A stretch of 64,000 bases of DNA from an uncultured Nostocoides sp. (GTDB lineage: Bacteria > Actinomycetota > Actinomycetes > Actinomycetales > Dermatophilaceae): contig CALMQX010000033.1 in NCBI GenBank assembly GCA_937873315.1, forward strand, positions 1-64,000, in the 5' to 3' direction. Of this stretch, positions 7,913 through 18,097 are shown one piece after another. How positions within the stretch are numbered: position 1 is the first letter of the stretch; each line of letters opens with the position of its first letter. The notes beneath the pieces are model-generated. The model searched no databases. It saw nothing but the letters and a program-made list of their open reading frames with translations, and was not told the DNA's origin. A program made the translations under genes and the position numbers.

Positions 7913-10135
7913 ATGACTGTCGAGAACCGCTCCGAGGAGTCCACGCAGTCCGCACCGAATCGTGCGGACGCCAAGGTCGCGGCCCGTCGGCCGAGAGCCG
8001 TGCTCTGGGCCGCGCTGGCGATCATTCTTGCCTGGATGGCTGTCGGCGCCTGGGGAGGTCAGACCCAGGGTCGCCTCTCAGAGGTGCAGAAGAATGACAA
8101 TGCGTCATTCCTGCCGACCAGCGCAGAGTCCACCGATGTGATCGACATGGTCAGCCGGTTCTCGCAGAGCGAGGAGTTGCCCTTCCTCCTGAGCGTGGAG
8201 AAGGACCAGGGCTCGCTTACCCCCGCCGATCTTGCGACCCTGGGCCAGTTCGCCACCTCGTTGCGCGGCCTGAAGCTGACCGCCATCGGAGGCGGCTCGC
8301 TGGGGGACTATCTGGTCGGCAGTGCGCCGATCGTTCCGGTGCCGAGCCAGGACGGTAAGGCGGCCCTTTTCGTGATCCCGCTCGACGGCACGAAGGGCAC
8401 CGAGACCATCAACAAGAGCAGCGCGCTCCTTGCTGGCGCGGAGGCCATTCGCGCCGAGGCGGAAGGCGTGCTCAAGCCCGCCGGACTCACCGCCCACCTC
8501 GGTGGTCCGGCCGGTCTGATTTCGGACTTCGGCGCGGCATTCGCGGGCATTGACGGCATTCTCCTGCGCACCACGCTCGCCGTGGTGCTGATCATTCTCC
8601 TGGTGGTCTATCGCAGCCCGGTGCTGCCGATCATCGTGCTGCTGAGCGCGGTCTTCGGGCTCTTCCTGGCCGAGATCGCGGTGTACCCGCTGGCCAAGAA
8701 TGGCACCATCGCCCTCTCGGGTCAGAGCCAAGGCATCATGTCGATCCTCGTCATCGGAGCCGCGACGGACTACGCCCTGCTCTTGGTCTCGCGATATCGC
8801 GAGGAACTCCACGATCACGCGAGCGCCTGGGAGGCGATGAAGCGTGCGTGGCGTGGCTCGATCGAACCCATCGCGGCCTCCGCGGCGACTGTGATCCTGG
8901 GCCTGTTGTGTCTCCTGCTGGCCAACCTCGGAAGCACCAGCGGGCTGGGCCCGGTGGGTGCCTTCGGCATCGCCGGCGCCTTCCTGGCTTCCCTCACCTT
9001 CCTCCCCGCCACCCTGGTTCTGTTGGGACGCAAGGCCTTCTGGCCATTTGCGCCCAAGGTCGACCACGTCCACCGCGAGGACAAGGTCGGCACCCGCGGG
9101 GTGTGGGGTCGAGTGGCAGGCATGGTCGGCAACCACCCCCGTCGCACCTGGGTGGTGACCTTGGTCGGTCTGCTGGCGTTGGCGGCCTTTGCCCCGTCGC
9201 TGAAGGCCGATGGCGTCTCGGTGGCCGATACCTTCCTGACCAAGGTCGACTCGGTGGAGGCCCAGGACGCGATCGAGCGGCACTTCCCGGCCGGCTCCGG
9301 GAGTCCGGTTCAGATCGTTGTCCCCCAGGACAAGGCCGAAGCAGCGCTTGCGCGAGTGACCAAGGACGAGGGGATTGAGAGCGCCTACCTCGGACTCGTG
9401 CCCCCGGCGCCGGGAGCGCCGGCAGTGCCCCCGGCCGTGGTCGATGGGCAGGTCCTCATCCAGGCCACCTCTAAGGATGCGGCCGATTCGCCCGGTGGTG
9501 AGGAGGTCGTGACGCGGCTGCGCAGCGACCTCGACAGCGTGAGCTCTGAGGCGATTGTGGGTGGTAATGCCGCCATCAACCTCGATGTTCGGGAGGCGGG
9601 CGTGCGGGACCTCAAACTCATCGTCCCCGTGGTTCTCCTGGTGATCTTCGTCGTGCTCTGCCTGCTGTTGCGCGCGGTGATCGCCCCACTGCTCCTGGTC
9701 GCCGCCAACGTGCTCTCGTTTGGCGCCGCGATTGGGCTTTCCGCGCTGGTGTTCAACCATGTCTTTGAGTTCGCTGGTGGTGACCCTTCGATTCCGTTGT
9801 ACGGCTTCGTCTTCCTCGTAGCGCTCGGGATCGACTACTCGATCTTCCTGATGACACGAGTGCGCGAAGAGGCCACGAAGCGGACCACCCGCGAGGGCAT
9901 TCTCACCGGCCTGGCGGTCACCGGAGGAGTGATCACGAGCGCCGGCATTGTGCTTGCCGCGACCTTCTCCGCCCTCGTGGTGCTGCCGTTGATCTTCCTG
10001 GTCCAGATCGCCTTCATCGTCGCGGCGGGCGTGTTGCTCGACACCTTCATCGTGCGATCGCTGCTGGTGCCTGCGCTGTCCTATGACATCGGTTCGCGGA
10101 TTTGGTGGCCATCGGCCTTGGCGCGTCGCCCCTAG
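7913..10135 (+). CDS. MmpL-family RND transporter
   Basis: A 740-residue inner-membrane protein with the RND/MmpL layout: one N-terminal helix (VLWAALAIILAWMAVGAWGG), a large external domain, a six-helix block, a second external domain, and a second block. The proton-relay Asp-Tyr pairs occur in both halves (AATDYALLLVSRYREE and LGIDYSIFLMTRVREE). Family members export lipids, siderophores or drugs. The substrate here is unknown, and no biosynthetic neighbours suggest one. At about 740 residues it is the short actinobacterial type rather than the mycobacterial lipid exporter length. Confidence 0.93.
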   Translation: MTVENRSEESTQSAPNRADAKVAARRPRAVLWAALAIILAWMAVGAWGGQTQGRLSEVQKNDNASFLPTSAESTDVIDMVSRFSQSEELPFLLSVEKDQGSLTPADLATLGQFATSLRGLKLTAIGGGSLGDYLVGSAPIVPVPSQDGKAALFVIPLDGTKGTETINKSSALLAGAEAIRAEAEGVLKPAGLTAHLGGPAGLISDFGAAFAGIDGILLRTTLAVVLIILLVVYRSPVLPIIVLLSAVFGLFLAEIAVYPLAKNGTIALSGQSQGIMSILVIGAATDYALLLVSRYREELHDHASAWEAMKRAWRGSIEPIAASAATVILGLLCLLLANLGSTSGLGPVGAFGIAGAFLASLTFLPATLVLLGRKAFWPFAPKVDHVHREDKVGTRGVWGRVAGMVGNHPRRTWVVTLVGLLALAAFAPSLKADGVSVADTFLTKVDSVEAQDAIERHFPAGSGSPVQIVVPQDKAEAALARVTKDEGIESAYLGLVPPAPGAPAVPPAVVDGQVLIQATSKDAADSPGGEEVVTRLRSDLDSVSSEAIVGGNAAINLDVREAGVRDLKLIVPVVLLVIFVVLCLLLRAVIAPLLLVAANVLSFGAAIGLSALVFNHVFEFAGGDPSIPLYGFVFLVALGIDYSIFLMTRVREEATKRTTREGILTGLAVTGGVITSAGIVLAATFSALVVLPLIFLVQIAFIVAAGVLLDTFIVRSLLVPALSYDIGSRIWWPSALARRP

Positions 10136-10145
10136 TCTGAGGACC

Positions 10146-11186
10146 ATGACGCGCATTGGTCTGGTCGGGTACGGCTTTGCCGGGCAGGACATCCACGCCC
10201 CGGCCATCCTCGAGGCCGGTCTCAAGGTGGCGGCCGTGGCGACGGGCAGTCCGGAGCGGGCCGCCCTGGCCCGGGCCCGGCATCCCGGTGCCCGCATCGA
10301 TGCAGACCTGAGCGCCATGCTGGCCGCTGGCGGGGTGGACGTGATTGTCCTGGCCTCACCAAGCGGTGTGCACCTGGCCCAGGGCGAAGAGGTGATCCGG
10401 GCCGGCGTGCCTCTCGTGGTCGACAAGCCGCTCGCCGTCTGCGCGACCGATGCCTTGAGCCTGGTCGACCTCGCCGCCCATCACGCGGTGCCGATGACCG
10501 TCTTCCAGAACCGGCGCTATGACGCCGAGTGGGCAACTGCACAATCCGTCGTGGCCTCCGGTGACCTCGGTGAGATCTTCCGCCTGGAGTACCGGTGGGA
10601 GCGATGGCGCCCCGTGCCCAAGGGGCGGTGGCGCGAGCAACTCGGGCCCGAGGCGGGGGGCGGCATCATGCTTGATCTCCACAGCCACGTCGTCGACGGA
10701 GCGGTGCGGATGCTTGGACCGGTCACCTCGGTGTATGCCGCCGTCGCGAGCCGGACGACCCTGGCCGAAGACGACACCCACCTCACCTGCTGGCATGAGG
10801 GCGGCGCCCTGTCGATCCTCACGGCGTCATCTCTGGTGGCCGCGCCCGGACCACGCCTGCGGATCCTGGGTACCAGGGCCGCATATGTGTTGGCAGCGGT
10901 CGGAGGTGAGCCGCACGTCGGCGCCGACCTGGCCGACGTCGACCGCGATCACCACGGCTGGGTGTATGCCGGTGAGGAACGCTCAGCGGCTCCGCGGGTG
11001 GCCAGCTCCCAGGCCGACTTCTACCGCGACCTTGCCGAAGCACTGCGCGCACAAGACCCTCAGCGGGCCATGCCGGTCGATCCGCATGATGCCGTCCACA
11101 CGCTCGCGGTCATCGACGCCGCCCGGGTGAGCTCGGACGAGAATCGGGTGGTCGAGGTCATCACCCCAGGGCAACGGCCCGCCTAA
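10146..11186 (+). CDS. Gfo/Idh/MocA family oxidoreductase
   Basis: A 346-residue NAD(P)-dependent sugar or inositol-type dehydrogenase homologue. The N-terminal Rossmann motif is GLVGYGFAGQDIHAP. The catalytic region DKPLAVCATDA carries the family EKP-like Lys as DKP, and GGGIMLDLHSHVVDGA carries the active-site His. It starts about 10 bases after the MmpL stop and is probably in the same transcript. The substrate cannot be inferred. It ends with a 4-base convergent overlap with the S51 peptidase gene. Confidence 0.92.
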   Translation: MTRIGLVGYGFAGQDIHAPAILEAGLKVAAVATGSPERAALARARHPGARIDADLSAMLAAGGVDVIVLASPSGVHLAQGEEVIRAGVPLVVDKPLAVCATDALSLVDLAAHHAVPMTVFQNRRYDAEWATAQSVVASGDLGEIFRLEYRWERWRPVPKGRWREQLGPEAGGGIMLDLHSHVVDGAVRMLGPVTSVYAAVASRTTLAEDDTHLTCWHEGGALSILTASSLVAAPGPRLRILGTRAAYVLAAVGGEPHVGADLADVDRDHHGWVYAGEERSAAPRVASSQADFYRDLAEALRAQDPQRAMPVDPHDAVHTLAVIDAARVSSDENRVVEVITPGQRPA

Positions 11187-11917
11187 ACCTCGGGCAGCCG
11201 GCGCGGATCGATCCGAGTCTCGGTGACTCCCGTGGCGCTCCGCTCCACGACATAGGCGCCCTTGCCGTCCTCCTCGGCGACAGCTCCGACCAGGTCGGTG
11301 CCGTGATAGACCAAGCCAACCCCGTCGTCCGTGCAATGAGTCAGTGGCAAGGTGCCCTGCTCAACCAGCGCGTGGATCGTGGGTCGGCGAGACTCCTCGG
11401 AGTCGTAATGCACGCCATTGCCGTAGGGCAATAGCGCCAAGCCATTGGTCACGGGGCGCAGTTCGGGTCCGAAGGAGTCGGTGCAGCCACCGACGTACCA
11501 GCAGATCGAGCCTGCGGAAACCCCGGCGAGGACCACCCCGGCCTGCCAAGCCGCATGCATCGCTGGCCCGAGATCGTGCACGGCCCACACCGCCAGCAAG
11601 TTGGCGACCGACCCGCCCTGGACCCAGACCACATCGCTATCGAGCAGGAGCCCCGGCACATCGTCCACGCTGGGCATCGGGAAGAGGTCCAGGCAGGTCA
11701 CGGTCACGCCCGCGACCGCCCCGGCCTGCACCATCCAGTGGTTGGCGAACTGCTGATCGCCACTGGCCGTGCCGACAAAGGTCAGCCGTGGGGTGCGGCC
11801 GTGGACGCCAGAGAGGTCAATGGCGTGATGAACCAGGGAGTTGAACTCCAGCCGCGTGCGGCGGCCGTAGCGGTAACCCCCCGAGGTCGCGACGATGGTC
11901 GGTTGATCTGCTGGCAT
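11183..11917 (-). CDS. Peptidase E-like (S51) serine peptidase
   Basis: A 244-residue cytoplasmic protein of the peptidase E / cyanophycinase-like S51 family, which cleaves Asp-X dipeptides or related substrates. The nucleophile elbow is GVSAGSICW. The segment DSDVVWVQGGSVANLL matches the family's GGN-type loop, and HYDSEESRR follows. It is monocistronic and divergent from the kinase gene. The substrate is unproven. Confidence 0.9.
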   Translation of the reverse strand: MPADQPTIVATSGGYRYGRRTRLEFNSLVHHAIDLSGVHGRTPRLTFVGTASGDQQFANHWMVQAGAVAGVTVTCLDLFPMPSVDDVPGLLLDSDVVWVQGGSVANLLAVWAVHDLGPAMHAAWQAGVVLAGVSAGSICWYVGGCTDSFGPELRPVTNGLALLPYGNGVHYDSEESRRPTIHALVEQGTLPLTHCTDDGVGLVYHGTDLVGAVAEEDGKGAYVVERSATGVTETRIDPRRLPEV

Positions 11918-11994
11918 GCGGCCAGCCTAGAGTTCATGGCTCAGGGCTGTGGATAACTTTCCTGTGATGGGGCGATTGGGTGTTCAGTTGCCGC

Positions 11995-13431
11995 ATGAGT
12001 CGGATTCCGGGATTCACCCTTGAGTCCCTGCTGGGTCGTGGTGCTTCGGGCGAGGTGTATGCCGCGACCCGCCATCGCGACGGTGCTCGCTGTGCCGTGA
12101 AGCTGCTGGCGGACAGCGCTGACCACGCCGCGTGGGAAGCGACCCGGGCCGGCAACAACCTTGAAGGCGTCGTTGCGGTGCAGGAGGTGCTGGCCCTACC
12201 CGATGGTTGCAGCGCGATCGTCATGGACCTGGTCGAGGGAGGCTCGCTGGGCGGCGTGCTGGCGGCGCGTGGGCGACTCAGCGTGCCCGAGGCCGTGACC
12301 GTGCTGGTCCCATTGGCCCAGACTCTGGGGCGCCTGGCGGCCTCGGGCATCACTCATGGCGATCTCTCGCCGGGCAATGTCCTGTTGACCCGGCACGGTC
12401 GGCCGCTCCTGGCTGATCTGGGGGCCGGGCGTGGGCCTGGCGAAGTGCTCGCCGACGACATCTGGGGCACCAGTGGATTCGCGGCGCCCGAGTTGGAGGT
12501 GGGGGAGGCGCCATCCCCTGCCGCAGACGTCTATGCCTGGGGTGCGCTGGGCTGGCACTGCCTGACCGGCGAGCCGCCACCGCCGTGGATGGCGCGGGAG
12601 AGGGTGCCGCGGTTGCTCGCCGAGCGCGGCTGGGACTCTGCCGAGCACGCTGCCCTGGGCGCCCTGCTGGAGCAGGCGATGAGCTTTGACCCGAGCGCTC
12701 GACCGGACGCGGTCACGCTCGCGGTCGACACCTATGCCGTGTGTCGGCCGAGACCGCTGCGCCTGGTCACCGATCCGAGCCAGGTGTCCTCGATTACCGA
12801 ACGTATCCGGGTGGTGGCCCGAGATCACCCGGAGCCAATCGTCGGTCGACATCGTCGCGACCAGCCGCGCTGGCCAGAGCGGCTGCGTGCGCTCGGCCGG
12901 CGCGCGGCCCTTCCTCTGGCAGCCACCGTGGCGCTGGGGGTGCTGGGCGTGGGCGTCATCAGCGTTCAGGATCGGGCCGGCGCGCTCGCCCCGACCCAGA
13001 GACCGACATCCGCCGCGCCGGCACCGGATCCTCGGCTGGCGCGCACCATCGCGCCGAGCAACGCCCGGGGTGTCTTGCAGGCCCTGGTTGATGCGCGGGC
13101 AGCGTGTTGGCGCTCAGGATCTCCGGCGGGTTTGGCCGAGGCAGTGGCCCCGGGGAGTGCTGCTTGGCAGCGTGATAGCCGCCTGTTGGACTCTCTTGAG
13201 CGCCGTGGCACGGCATACGCCGGACTGAACTTCCGGGTGCGTTCGGCCGTGCCAGCCTCACTGTCCGAGAACCAGGTCGTCATCCGGGCTTCGGTGGATG
13301 CCACGGCCTACGAGGTGCGCACTCCCACGGGCAGCGTGGCGCAGGCGGCCCGGGCGGGCCCGGCGCTGGACGTGGTGCTTCAGTGGACCTCAGGGGGGTG
13401 GCGGGTGGCCGATATCCGTGAGCCGGCCTGA
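11995..13431 (+). CDS. Membrane Ser/Thr protein kinase with HGD catalytic loop
   Basis: A 478-residue bacterial Hanks-type kinase. Seen: glycine loop LLGRGASGEVYAA, VAIK-type lysine CAVKLLA, catalytic loop THGDLSPGNVLL (HRD changed to HGD, with the catalytic Asp and Asn kept), DLGAG in place of DFG, GTSGFAAPE as APE motif, and DVYAWGALGWHCLTG. A single membrane helix (LPLAATVALGVLGVGVISV) leads to an external C-terminal domain of about 150 residues, without PASTA repeats, ending VLQWTSGGWRVADI. The activation loop is short. A GTG 15 bases upstream is an alternative start. Loss of the HRD arginine suggests activation-loop phosphorylation is not required. Confidence 0.87.
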   Translation: MSRIPGFTLESLLGRGASGEVYAATRHRDGARCAVKLLADSADHAAWEATRAGNNLEGVVAVQEVLALPDGCSAIVMDLVEGGSLGGVLAARGRLSVPEAVTVLVPLAQTLGRLAASGITHGDLSPGNVLLTRHGRPLLADLGAGRGPGEVLADDIWGTSGFAAPELEVGEAPSPAADVYAWGALGWHCLTGEPPPPWMARERVPRLLAERGWDSAEHAALGALLEQAMSFDPSARPDAVTLAVDTYAVCRPRPLRLVTDPSQVSSITERIRVVARDHPEPIVGRHRRDQPRWPERLRALGRRAALPLAATVALGVLGVGVISVQDRAGALAPTQRPTSAAPAPDPRLARTIAPSNARGVLQALVDARAACWRSGSPAGLAEAVAPGSAAWQRDSRLLDSLERRGTAYAGLNFRVRSAVPASLSENQVVIRASVDATAYEVRTPTGSVAQAARAGPALDVVLQWTSGGWRVADIREPA

Positions 13432-13434
13432 GTG

Positions 13435-14337
13435 TCAGTCCTGATGGCCGACGAGCCAGGAGACCGCTGAGCCCAGCTGGGCATGCGTATGGGCGAAACC
13501 GCTGTCGACCAGCACTCTCCCGACGACCCGTTGGCTGCCGAGAATGTCCGAGGCAAACTCGCCCAAGGCCAACCGAAGGGCCGGCGCGGGGGCGGGCAAG
13601 ACCGCAGGCCGGTGAAGTGCCGTGCCGAGCGCCTGCATGAGGTCACGCTGACGGCTGGGGGTCGGTCCCACGAGGTTGACCGGGCCGACCAGATCCGGCC
13701 GGTCAATGAGATGCATCAAGGCGCGCACTTCGTCCACCAGGGTGATCCACGGCCAGAACTGCCGCCCTGAGCCCAGCGGGCCGGCCAACCCGAGGCGGGC
13801 GAGCGGCAGCACGCGACCCATGGCGCCACCCGTGCGAGACAGGACAATGCCGGTGCGCGCGTGGGCCACCGGTGCGCCACTCTCCCGTGCGGGGCCGGCG
13901 GCAGCCTCCCACGCGCGGACCAGTTCAGCGAGAAATCCCTCGCCGGGGGAGGAGTCCTCATCGAGGGCCTCATCGCCGCGGTTACCGTAGGCGCCCACCG
14001 CACTACCCGCCACGAAGCGGATAGGTCGACCGCTGGCCGCAATCGCCCGGGCAAGGGTGCCGGTGCTGTCCACGCGGGACTGCAGGAGGTGCCTTTTGTA
14101 GGCGGGCGTCCAACGAGAGTCACCAATCCCAGCGCCGGAGAGGCAGACCACCGCGTCAACGCCGTCAAGGACCGCCGAGTCCATGGACCCACTGGCCGGA
14201 TCCCATCTGCGGTCACCAGCGTTGTCTGGCTCGCGGCGCACCAAGGAGAGCACCGCATCGCCGCGCTCCTCAAGGGCCCTTCTCAGGGCCGTGCCGATGA
14301 GCCCGCTGGCACCAGCAATGACGATGCGTTGCCCCAT
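13435..14337 (-). CDS. TIGR01777 family NAD-dependent epimerase/SulA-like protein
   Basis: A 300-residue short-chain Rossmann protein with IVIAGASGLIGTAL at the N terminus and VDAVVCLSGAGIGDSRW typical of the TIGR01777 (YfcH/SulA-like) family. The C-terminal DUF1731 part (GEFASDILGSQRVVGRVL) is also present. The function is unknown, although the gene is regularly found beside sucB in actinobacteria as here, 12 bases downstream of it. Convergent with the kinase gene. Confidence 0.93.
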   Translation of the reverse strand: MGQRIVIAGASGLIGTALRRALEERGDAVLSLVRREPDNAGDRRWDPASGSMDSAVLDGVDAVVCLSGAGIGDSRWTPAYKRHLLQSRVDSTGTLARAIAASGRPIRFVAGSAVGAYGNRGDEALDEDSSPGEGFLAELVRAWEAAAGPARESGAPVAHARTGIVLSRTGGAMGRVLPLARLGLAGPLGSGRQFWPWITLVDEVRALMHLIDRPDLVGPVNLVGPTPSRQRDLMQALGTALHRPAVLPAPAPALRLALGEFASDILGSQRVVGRVLVDSGFAHTHAQLGSAVSWLVGHQD

Positions 14338-14349
14338 GACGCCGCCGAC

Positions 14350-16197
14350 TTATGCCTCGAAGGCGCCCTCTTCGAGACGGGCCTTCATGGTGGACAGGAA
14401 ACGGGCAGCATCCGCGCCATCAACGATCCGGTGGTCGTAGGACAGCGCGAGGTAGATCATCGAGCGCACGGCGATGGTCTCACCACCGTCCTTGTCGATC
14501 ACGACCACAGGACGCTTGACGACCGCACCGGTGCCGAGGATGGCGACCTGTGGCTGATTGATGATCGGCGTGTCAAAGAGGGCGCCTCGGGAGCCGGTGT
14601 TAGTGATCGTAAAGGTCCCACCCGCCAGGTCATCCGGCATGATCTTGTTGGTCCGGGTGCGCTCGGCAACATCGGCAATAGCCTTGGCCAGGCCAGCGAT
14701 ATTGAGATCGCCAGCATTCTTGATCACCGGCACGATCAGGCCCTTGTCGGTGTCGACCGCGATCCCCAGGTGCTCGACGCCGTGGTAGATGACGTTGTCG
14801 CCATCGATGCTGGCGTTGACCGTGGGGTGCGCCTTGAGGGCTTCGACAGCGGCCAGGGCCAGGAAGGGCAAGAAGCTCAACTTGGTGCCCTCGCGGGCTT
14901 CGAAGTCACCCTTGGCCCGGTCGCGCAGGCGAGCCACCTTGGTGACATCGACCTCGACGACGGTGGTGAGCTGTGCGGAGGTCTGCAGGGACTCGACCAT
15001 CCGTCGGGCAATCATCTTGCGCAGGCGGGACATCGCTTCGGTGGTGCCTCGCTTTGAGTCGACCGGGGCCGCGACGCTGGGCGCGGGTGCCGGCGAGGGC
15101 TGCGCTGGGGCACTCGAGAGTGAGTCCGGGACGGTGGCAGGCGCCTTGGCGGCCTCGGCTGCGGCCAAGACATCCTGCTTACGGATGCGCCCGCCGACCC
15201 CAGTGCCCTGGAGGGTAGTCAAATCGATGCCATTGTCGGCCGCAAGTTTGCGCACCAGCGGGGTCACATAGGCAGCGGCATCGCGCGGACCATCAGCCGA
15301 TTCGCCACTGTGGCTCTCGGCTACCTCGGGATCTTCGGCAGCTTGGGGAGCTTCGGCGACCGGAGCGGCGGGAGCAGAGGGAGCAGCGACCGGGGCAGGG
15401 GACTGGGCCACTGGCTCCGGCGCGGGGGCGGGCGCGACTGGTTCGGGGGCAGGTGCCGGGGGAGCAGCTGGCACTTGCGCCACAGTTTCGGGCGCTGTCG
15501 GCTCGGCTGCCGGCGCAGGAGCGGCAGCCGCAGCCTCGCCACCCACAACAGCTAGGTCCGCCCCAACCGGAACGGTGTCATCCTCGTGGACCAGAATCCG
15601 CGTCAGGACGCCAGCGACCGGCGAGGGGATCTCGGTGTCGACCTTGTCGGTGGATACCTCGAGCAGGGGCTCGTCAATGGCGACGGTGTCGCCTTCGGCC
15701 TTGAGCCAACGGGTGACGGTACCTTCGGTCACCGACTCACCAAGGGCCGGCATGGTGACCGTGGTGCCACCGCCGACCGCGGGTGCCGGTGCCGTCGGTG
15801 CAGGCTCGGCGGCCGGCGGGGCAGGTGCGGCCTGGGGCGCTTCCACTGGGACCGGCTCTGGCGCGCGGACAGGCTCAAGCGCGGGGGCAGGCGCCGGAAC
15901 CGGGGCGGGCTCAGGTGCTGCCACCGTGGCGGGTGCTGGGGCGGCAGGTGCGGCCGGCGAGCCGTCGCCGATCACGGCTAGGTCCGCGCCCACCGGGACG
16001 GTGTCATCCTCGGCTGCCAGAATCTCCTGCAAAATCCCCGAGACCGGTGAGGGGATCTCGGTGTCGACCTTGTCGGTGGACACCTCGAGCAAGGGCTCGT
16101 CAATGGCGACGTGGTCACCCACGCTCTTGAGCCAACGAGTCACCGTGCCCTCCGTCACGGACTCGCCGAGAGCGGGCATCTTCACGCGTTCTGACAT
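14350..16197 (-). CDS. sucB: Dihydrolipoamide acyltransferase (E2) with two lipoyl domains
   Basis: A 615-residue E2 of a 2-oxoacid dehydrogenase complex. In actinobacteria this protein (DlaT/SucB) serves pyruvate dehydrogenase and peroxide defence. Two lipoyl domains occur, each with [13 protein letters not shown] as lipoylation site, joined by long Ala/Pro/Val linkers. An E3/E1-binding domain follows ([14 protein letters not shown]). The catalytic core ends in SYDHRIVDG, with the acyltransferase His and Asp. It forms a unit with lpdA (40 bases upstream), and lipoate comes from lipA and lipB in the same window. Confidence 0.95.
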   Translation of the reverse strand: MSERVKMPALGESVTEGTVTRWLKSVGDHVAIDEPLLEVSTDKVDTEIPSPVSGILQEILAAEDDTVPVGADLAVIGDGSPAAPAAPAPATVAAPEPAPVPAPAPALEPVRAPEPVPVEAPQAAPAPPAAEPAPTAPAPAVGGGTTVTMPALGESVTEGTVTRWLKAEGDTVAIDEPLLEVSTDKVDTEIPSPVAGVLTRILVHEDDTVPVGADLAVVGGEAAAAAPAPAAEPTAPETVAQVPAAPPAPAPEPVAPAPAPEPVAQSPAPVAAPSAPAAPVAEAPQAAEDPEVAESHSGESADGPRDAAAYVTPLVRKLAADNGIDLTTLQGTGVGGRIRKQDVLAAAEAAKAPATVPDSLSSAPAQPSPAPAPSVAAPVDSKRGTTEAMSRLRKMIARRMVESLQTSAQLTTVVEVDVTKVARLRDRAKGDFEAREGTKLSFLPFLALAAVEALKAHPTVNASIDGDNVIYHGVEHLGIAVDTDKGLIVPVIKNAGDLNIAGLAKAIADVAERTRTNKIMPDDLAGGTFTITNTGSRGALFDTPIINQPQVAILGTGAVVKRPVVVIDKDGGETIAVRSMIYLALSYDHRIVDGADAARFLSTMKARLEEGAFEA

Positions 16198-16236
16198 GAG
16201 CTTTCGTTCTCCTTCTGGCCGGTGACCTGCACCATG

Positions 16237-17631
16237 TTAGTTGTGTGCGTGGAGGGGCTTGCCGGCTAGCGCCAAGTGCGCCTCCCCAAGAGCTTCGTTC
16301 TGGGTTGGGTGGGCATGAATGTGAACCGAGACATCCTCGGGAGTGGCTTCCCAACCGACGATGAGCTGGGCTTCCCCAATCTGTTCACCCATGCGTGAAC
16401 CGACCATGTGGACCCCGACGACCGGGCCGTCCGCAATCCGTACGAGCTTGACGAACCCCGCAGTTCCCAGGATTTGGGATTTGCCGTTGCCGCCGAGGTT
16501 GTACTCGTAGGTCTCAACCTCCGCGTGCTGCTCGCGGGCTTGCGTTTCAGTGAGGCCCACGGAGGCGATTTCGGGCTCGCAGTAGGTCACTCGCGGGATC
16601 GAGGATTCGACGATGGGGGTCGGTGACAGCCCAGCAATCTCCTCGGCCACGAAGATCCCTTGAGCGAACCCCCGGTGGGCGAGCTGGAGCCCGGGCACGA
16701 TGTCGCCCACGGCATACACCCCGTCCACCCCGGTTCGGCAGTTCTCGTCGGTGATCACGTAGCCACGATCCAGGGTGAGCCCGCACTCGGCATACCCGAG
16801 TCCGTCGGTTACCGGTCCACGACCGACCGCAACGAGCAAGAGGTCGGCGGTGAGCGATTCGCCGCCCTCAAGGTGTACCTGCACCTCGGCATCATCCTGG
16901 GTCGCCGACTCCACCATCGTCCCGGTCCGGAATCCGATCTTGCGTTTGCGGAAGGCCCGTTCCAAGGTCGTACTCACCGCGGGATCCTCGGCGGCCACGA
17001 GGCGGGGGAGCGCCTCGACGATCGTCACCTCGGCACCGAAACTGCGGAAGACCGAGGCGAACTCCACGCCGATCACGCCACCACCGAGCACGATCACGCG
17101 CCGAGGAATCTGGTCGAGCTCGAGTGCCTGGTCGCTGGTCATGATCCGCCCGGCGATCTCGATCCCAGGCAGGGTGCGGGCATACGAGCCGGTGGCCAGC
17201 ACGATGTGTCGACCGGTGAGAACTCGATCCTCCACCGTGACGGTGCTCGCTGAACTGAGCCTGCCGACCCCCTGAACCAGGTCGATCGAACGTGATGCCA
17301 CCAGGCCTTGAAGCCCTTTGTAGAGCCGGGAAACCACTGAATCGCGGTATGCCGAAACCGCGCCGAGGTCGATGCCATCGAGGCTGGCCCGAATGCCGAA
17401 CCGACCGGCCTCTCGGGTGGTGTCGGCCACCTCGGCGGCATGCAGCAGAGCCTTGGTGGGGATGCACCCGCGGTGCAGGCAGGTGCCACCGAGTTTGTCT
17501 CGTTCGACCAGGGCGACCCGCAAACCGAGTTCGGCCGCCCGCAGCGCGCAGGCATAACCGCCACTGCCGCCGCCCAGAATGACGATGTCGTAGGCCGCGT
17601 CGCCGCTGTTCGTTGCGGGCTCAGCGGTCAT
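16237..17631 (-). CDS. lpdA: Dihydrolipoyl dehydrogenase (E3)
   Basis: A flavoprotein disulfide reductase of about 464 residues that reoxidises dihydrolipoyl groups of E2. It shows the FAD motif VILGGGSGGYACALRA, the redox pair GGTCLHRGCIPTK, the NAD-binding VIVLGGGVIGVEFA, and the C-terminal HAHPTQNEALGEAH with the catalytic His-Glu. I chose the ATG at 17631 because AGGAG lies 9 bases before it. An upstream ATG at 17670 would add 13 residues but has no ribosome site. First gene of the lpdA-sucB unit. Confidence 0.95.
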   Translation of the reverse strand: MTAEPATNSGDAAYDIVILGGGSGGYACALRAAELGLRVALVERDKLGGTCLHRGCIPTKALLHAAEVADTTREAGRFGIRASLDGIDLGAVSAYRDSVVSRLYKGLQGLVASRSIDLVQGVGRLSSASTVTVEDRVLTGRHIVLATGSYARTLPGIEIAGRIMTSDQALELDQIPRRVIVLGGGVIGVEFASVFRSFGAEVTIVEALPRLVAAEDPAVSTTLERAFRKRKIGFRTGTMVESATQDDAEVQVHLEGGESLTADLLLVAVGRGPVTDGLGYAECGLTLDRGYVITDENCRTGVDGVYAVGDIVPGLQLAHRGFAQGIFVAEEIAGLSPTPIVESSIPRVTYCEPEIASVGLTETQAREQHAEVETYEYNLGGNGKSQILGTAGFVKLVRIADGPVVGVHMVGSRMGEQIGEAQLIVGWEATPEDVSVHIHAHPTQNEALGEAHLALAGKPLHAHN

Positions 17632-17763
17632 GTCGTCAGGCTCCTGGGTGTCGGAGGGTGCAGTGGGCATGTGAGGTGACGCACACCCATCTTGTCACTG
17701 TTCACAGGCTTGTCGAGTCCGGTGTCCAGGTGGCTCACAGCCAGGGGCTTAGGGTGATCAGTC

Positions 17764-18093
17764 ATGGCGTGGTGGAGTCGAGGGCGCGGCGAGGATGCGG
17801 GTCGATCCCGCGGTGAGCGGGTGAGCGACCCGGCGGAGAGCCTGGGGCATTTTCGCCAGTTCGTCGCGAGCCGACGCGGCGTCGAGGCCTATGTGGAGCC
17901 GGCGACGCGGATCACCTCAACGACCGTGGTCCTGATCGCCCACGACGGCGAATGGACGCGTCGGGCCTACCCCGCGAAGCTGGCCGCTGAACTCGGACCC
18001 ACGCTGGGCATCCCGGTCTATGACGTGAACCAGACCGGCTATCCGGCCAGGATGCGGGCGTGGACCTCCCGGCAGCGCCAGGCTGGCCGGTAG
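17764..18093 (+). CDS. Conserved actinobacterial small protein, function unknown
   Basis: A 109-residue soluble protein. The conserved core is FVASRRGVEAYVEPATRIT, TTVVLIAHDGEWTRR and GIPVYDVNQTGYPARM. Proteins of this type lie between lpd and pepA in many actinobacteria, sometimes loosely labelled oxidoreductase. I see no catalytic motif. The N terminus is basic and weakly conserved (MAWWSRGRGEDAGR), so a downstream start is possible. Convergent with pepA, 4 bases apart. Confidence 0.8.
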   Translation: MAWWSRGRGEDAGRSRGERVSDPAESLGHFRQFVASRRGVEAYVEPATRITSTTVVLIAHDGEWTRRAYPAKLAAELGPTLGIPVYDVNQTGYPARMRAWTSRQRQAGR

Positions 18094-18097
18094 GCGA

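Noticed and set aside
8105..10426. 773-codon open frame antisense to the MmpL gene
   Set aside because: Low-complexity Arg/Gly/Asp/His composition and exact antisense placement; a GC-bias shadow of a well-supported gene.
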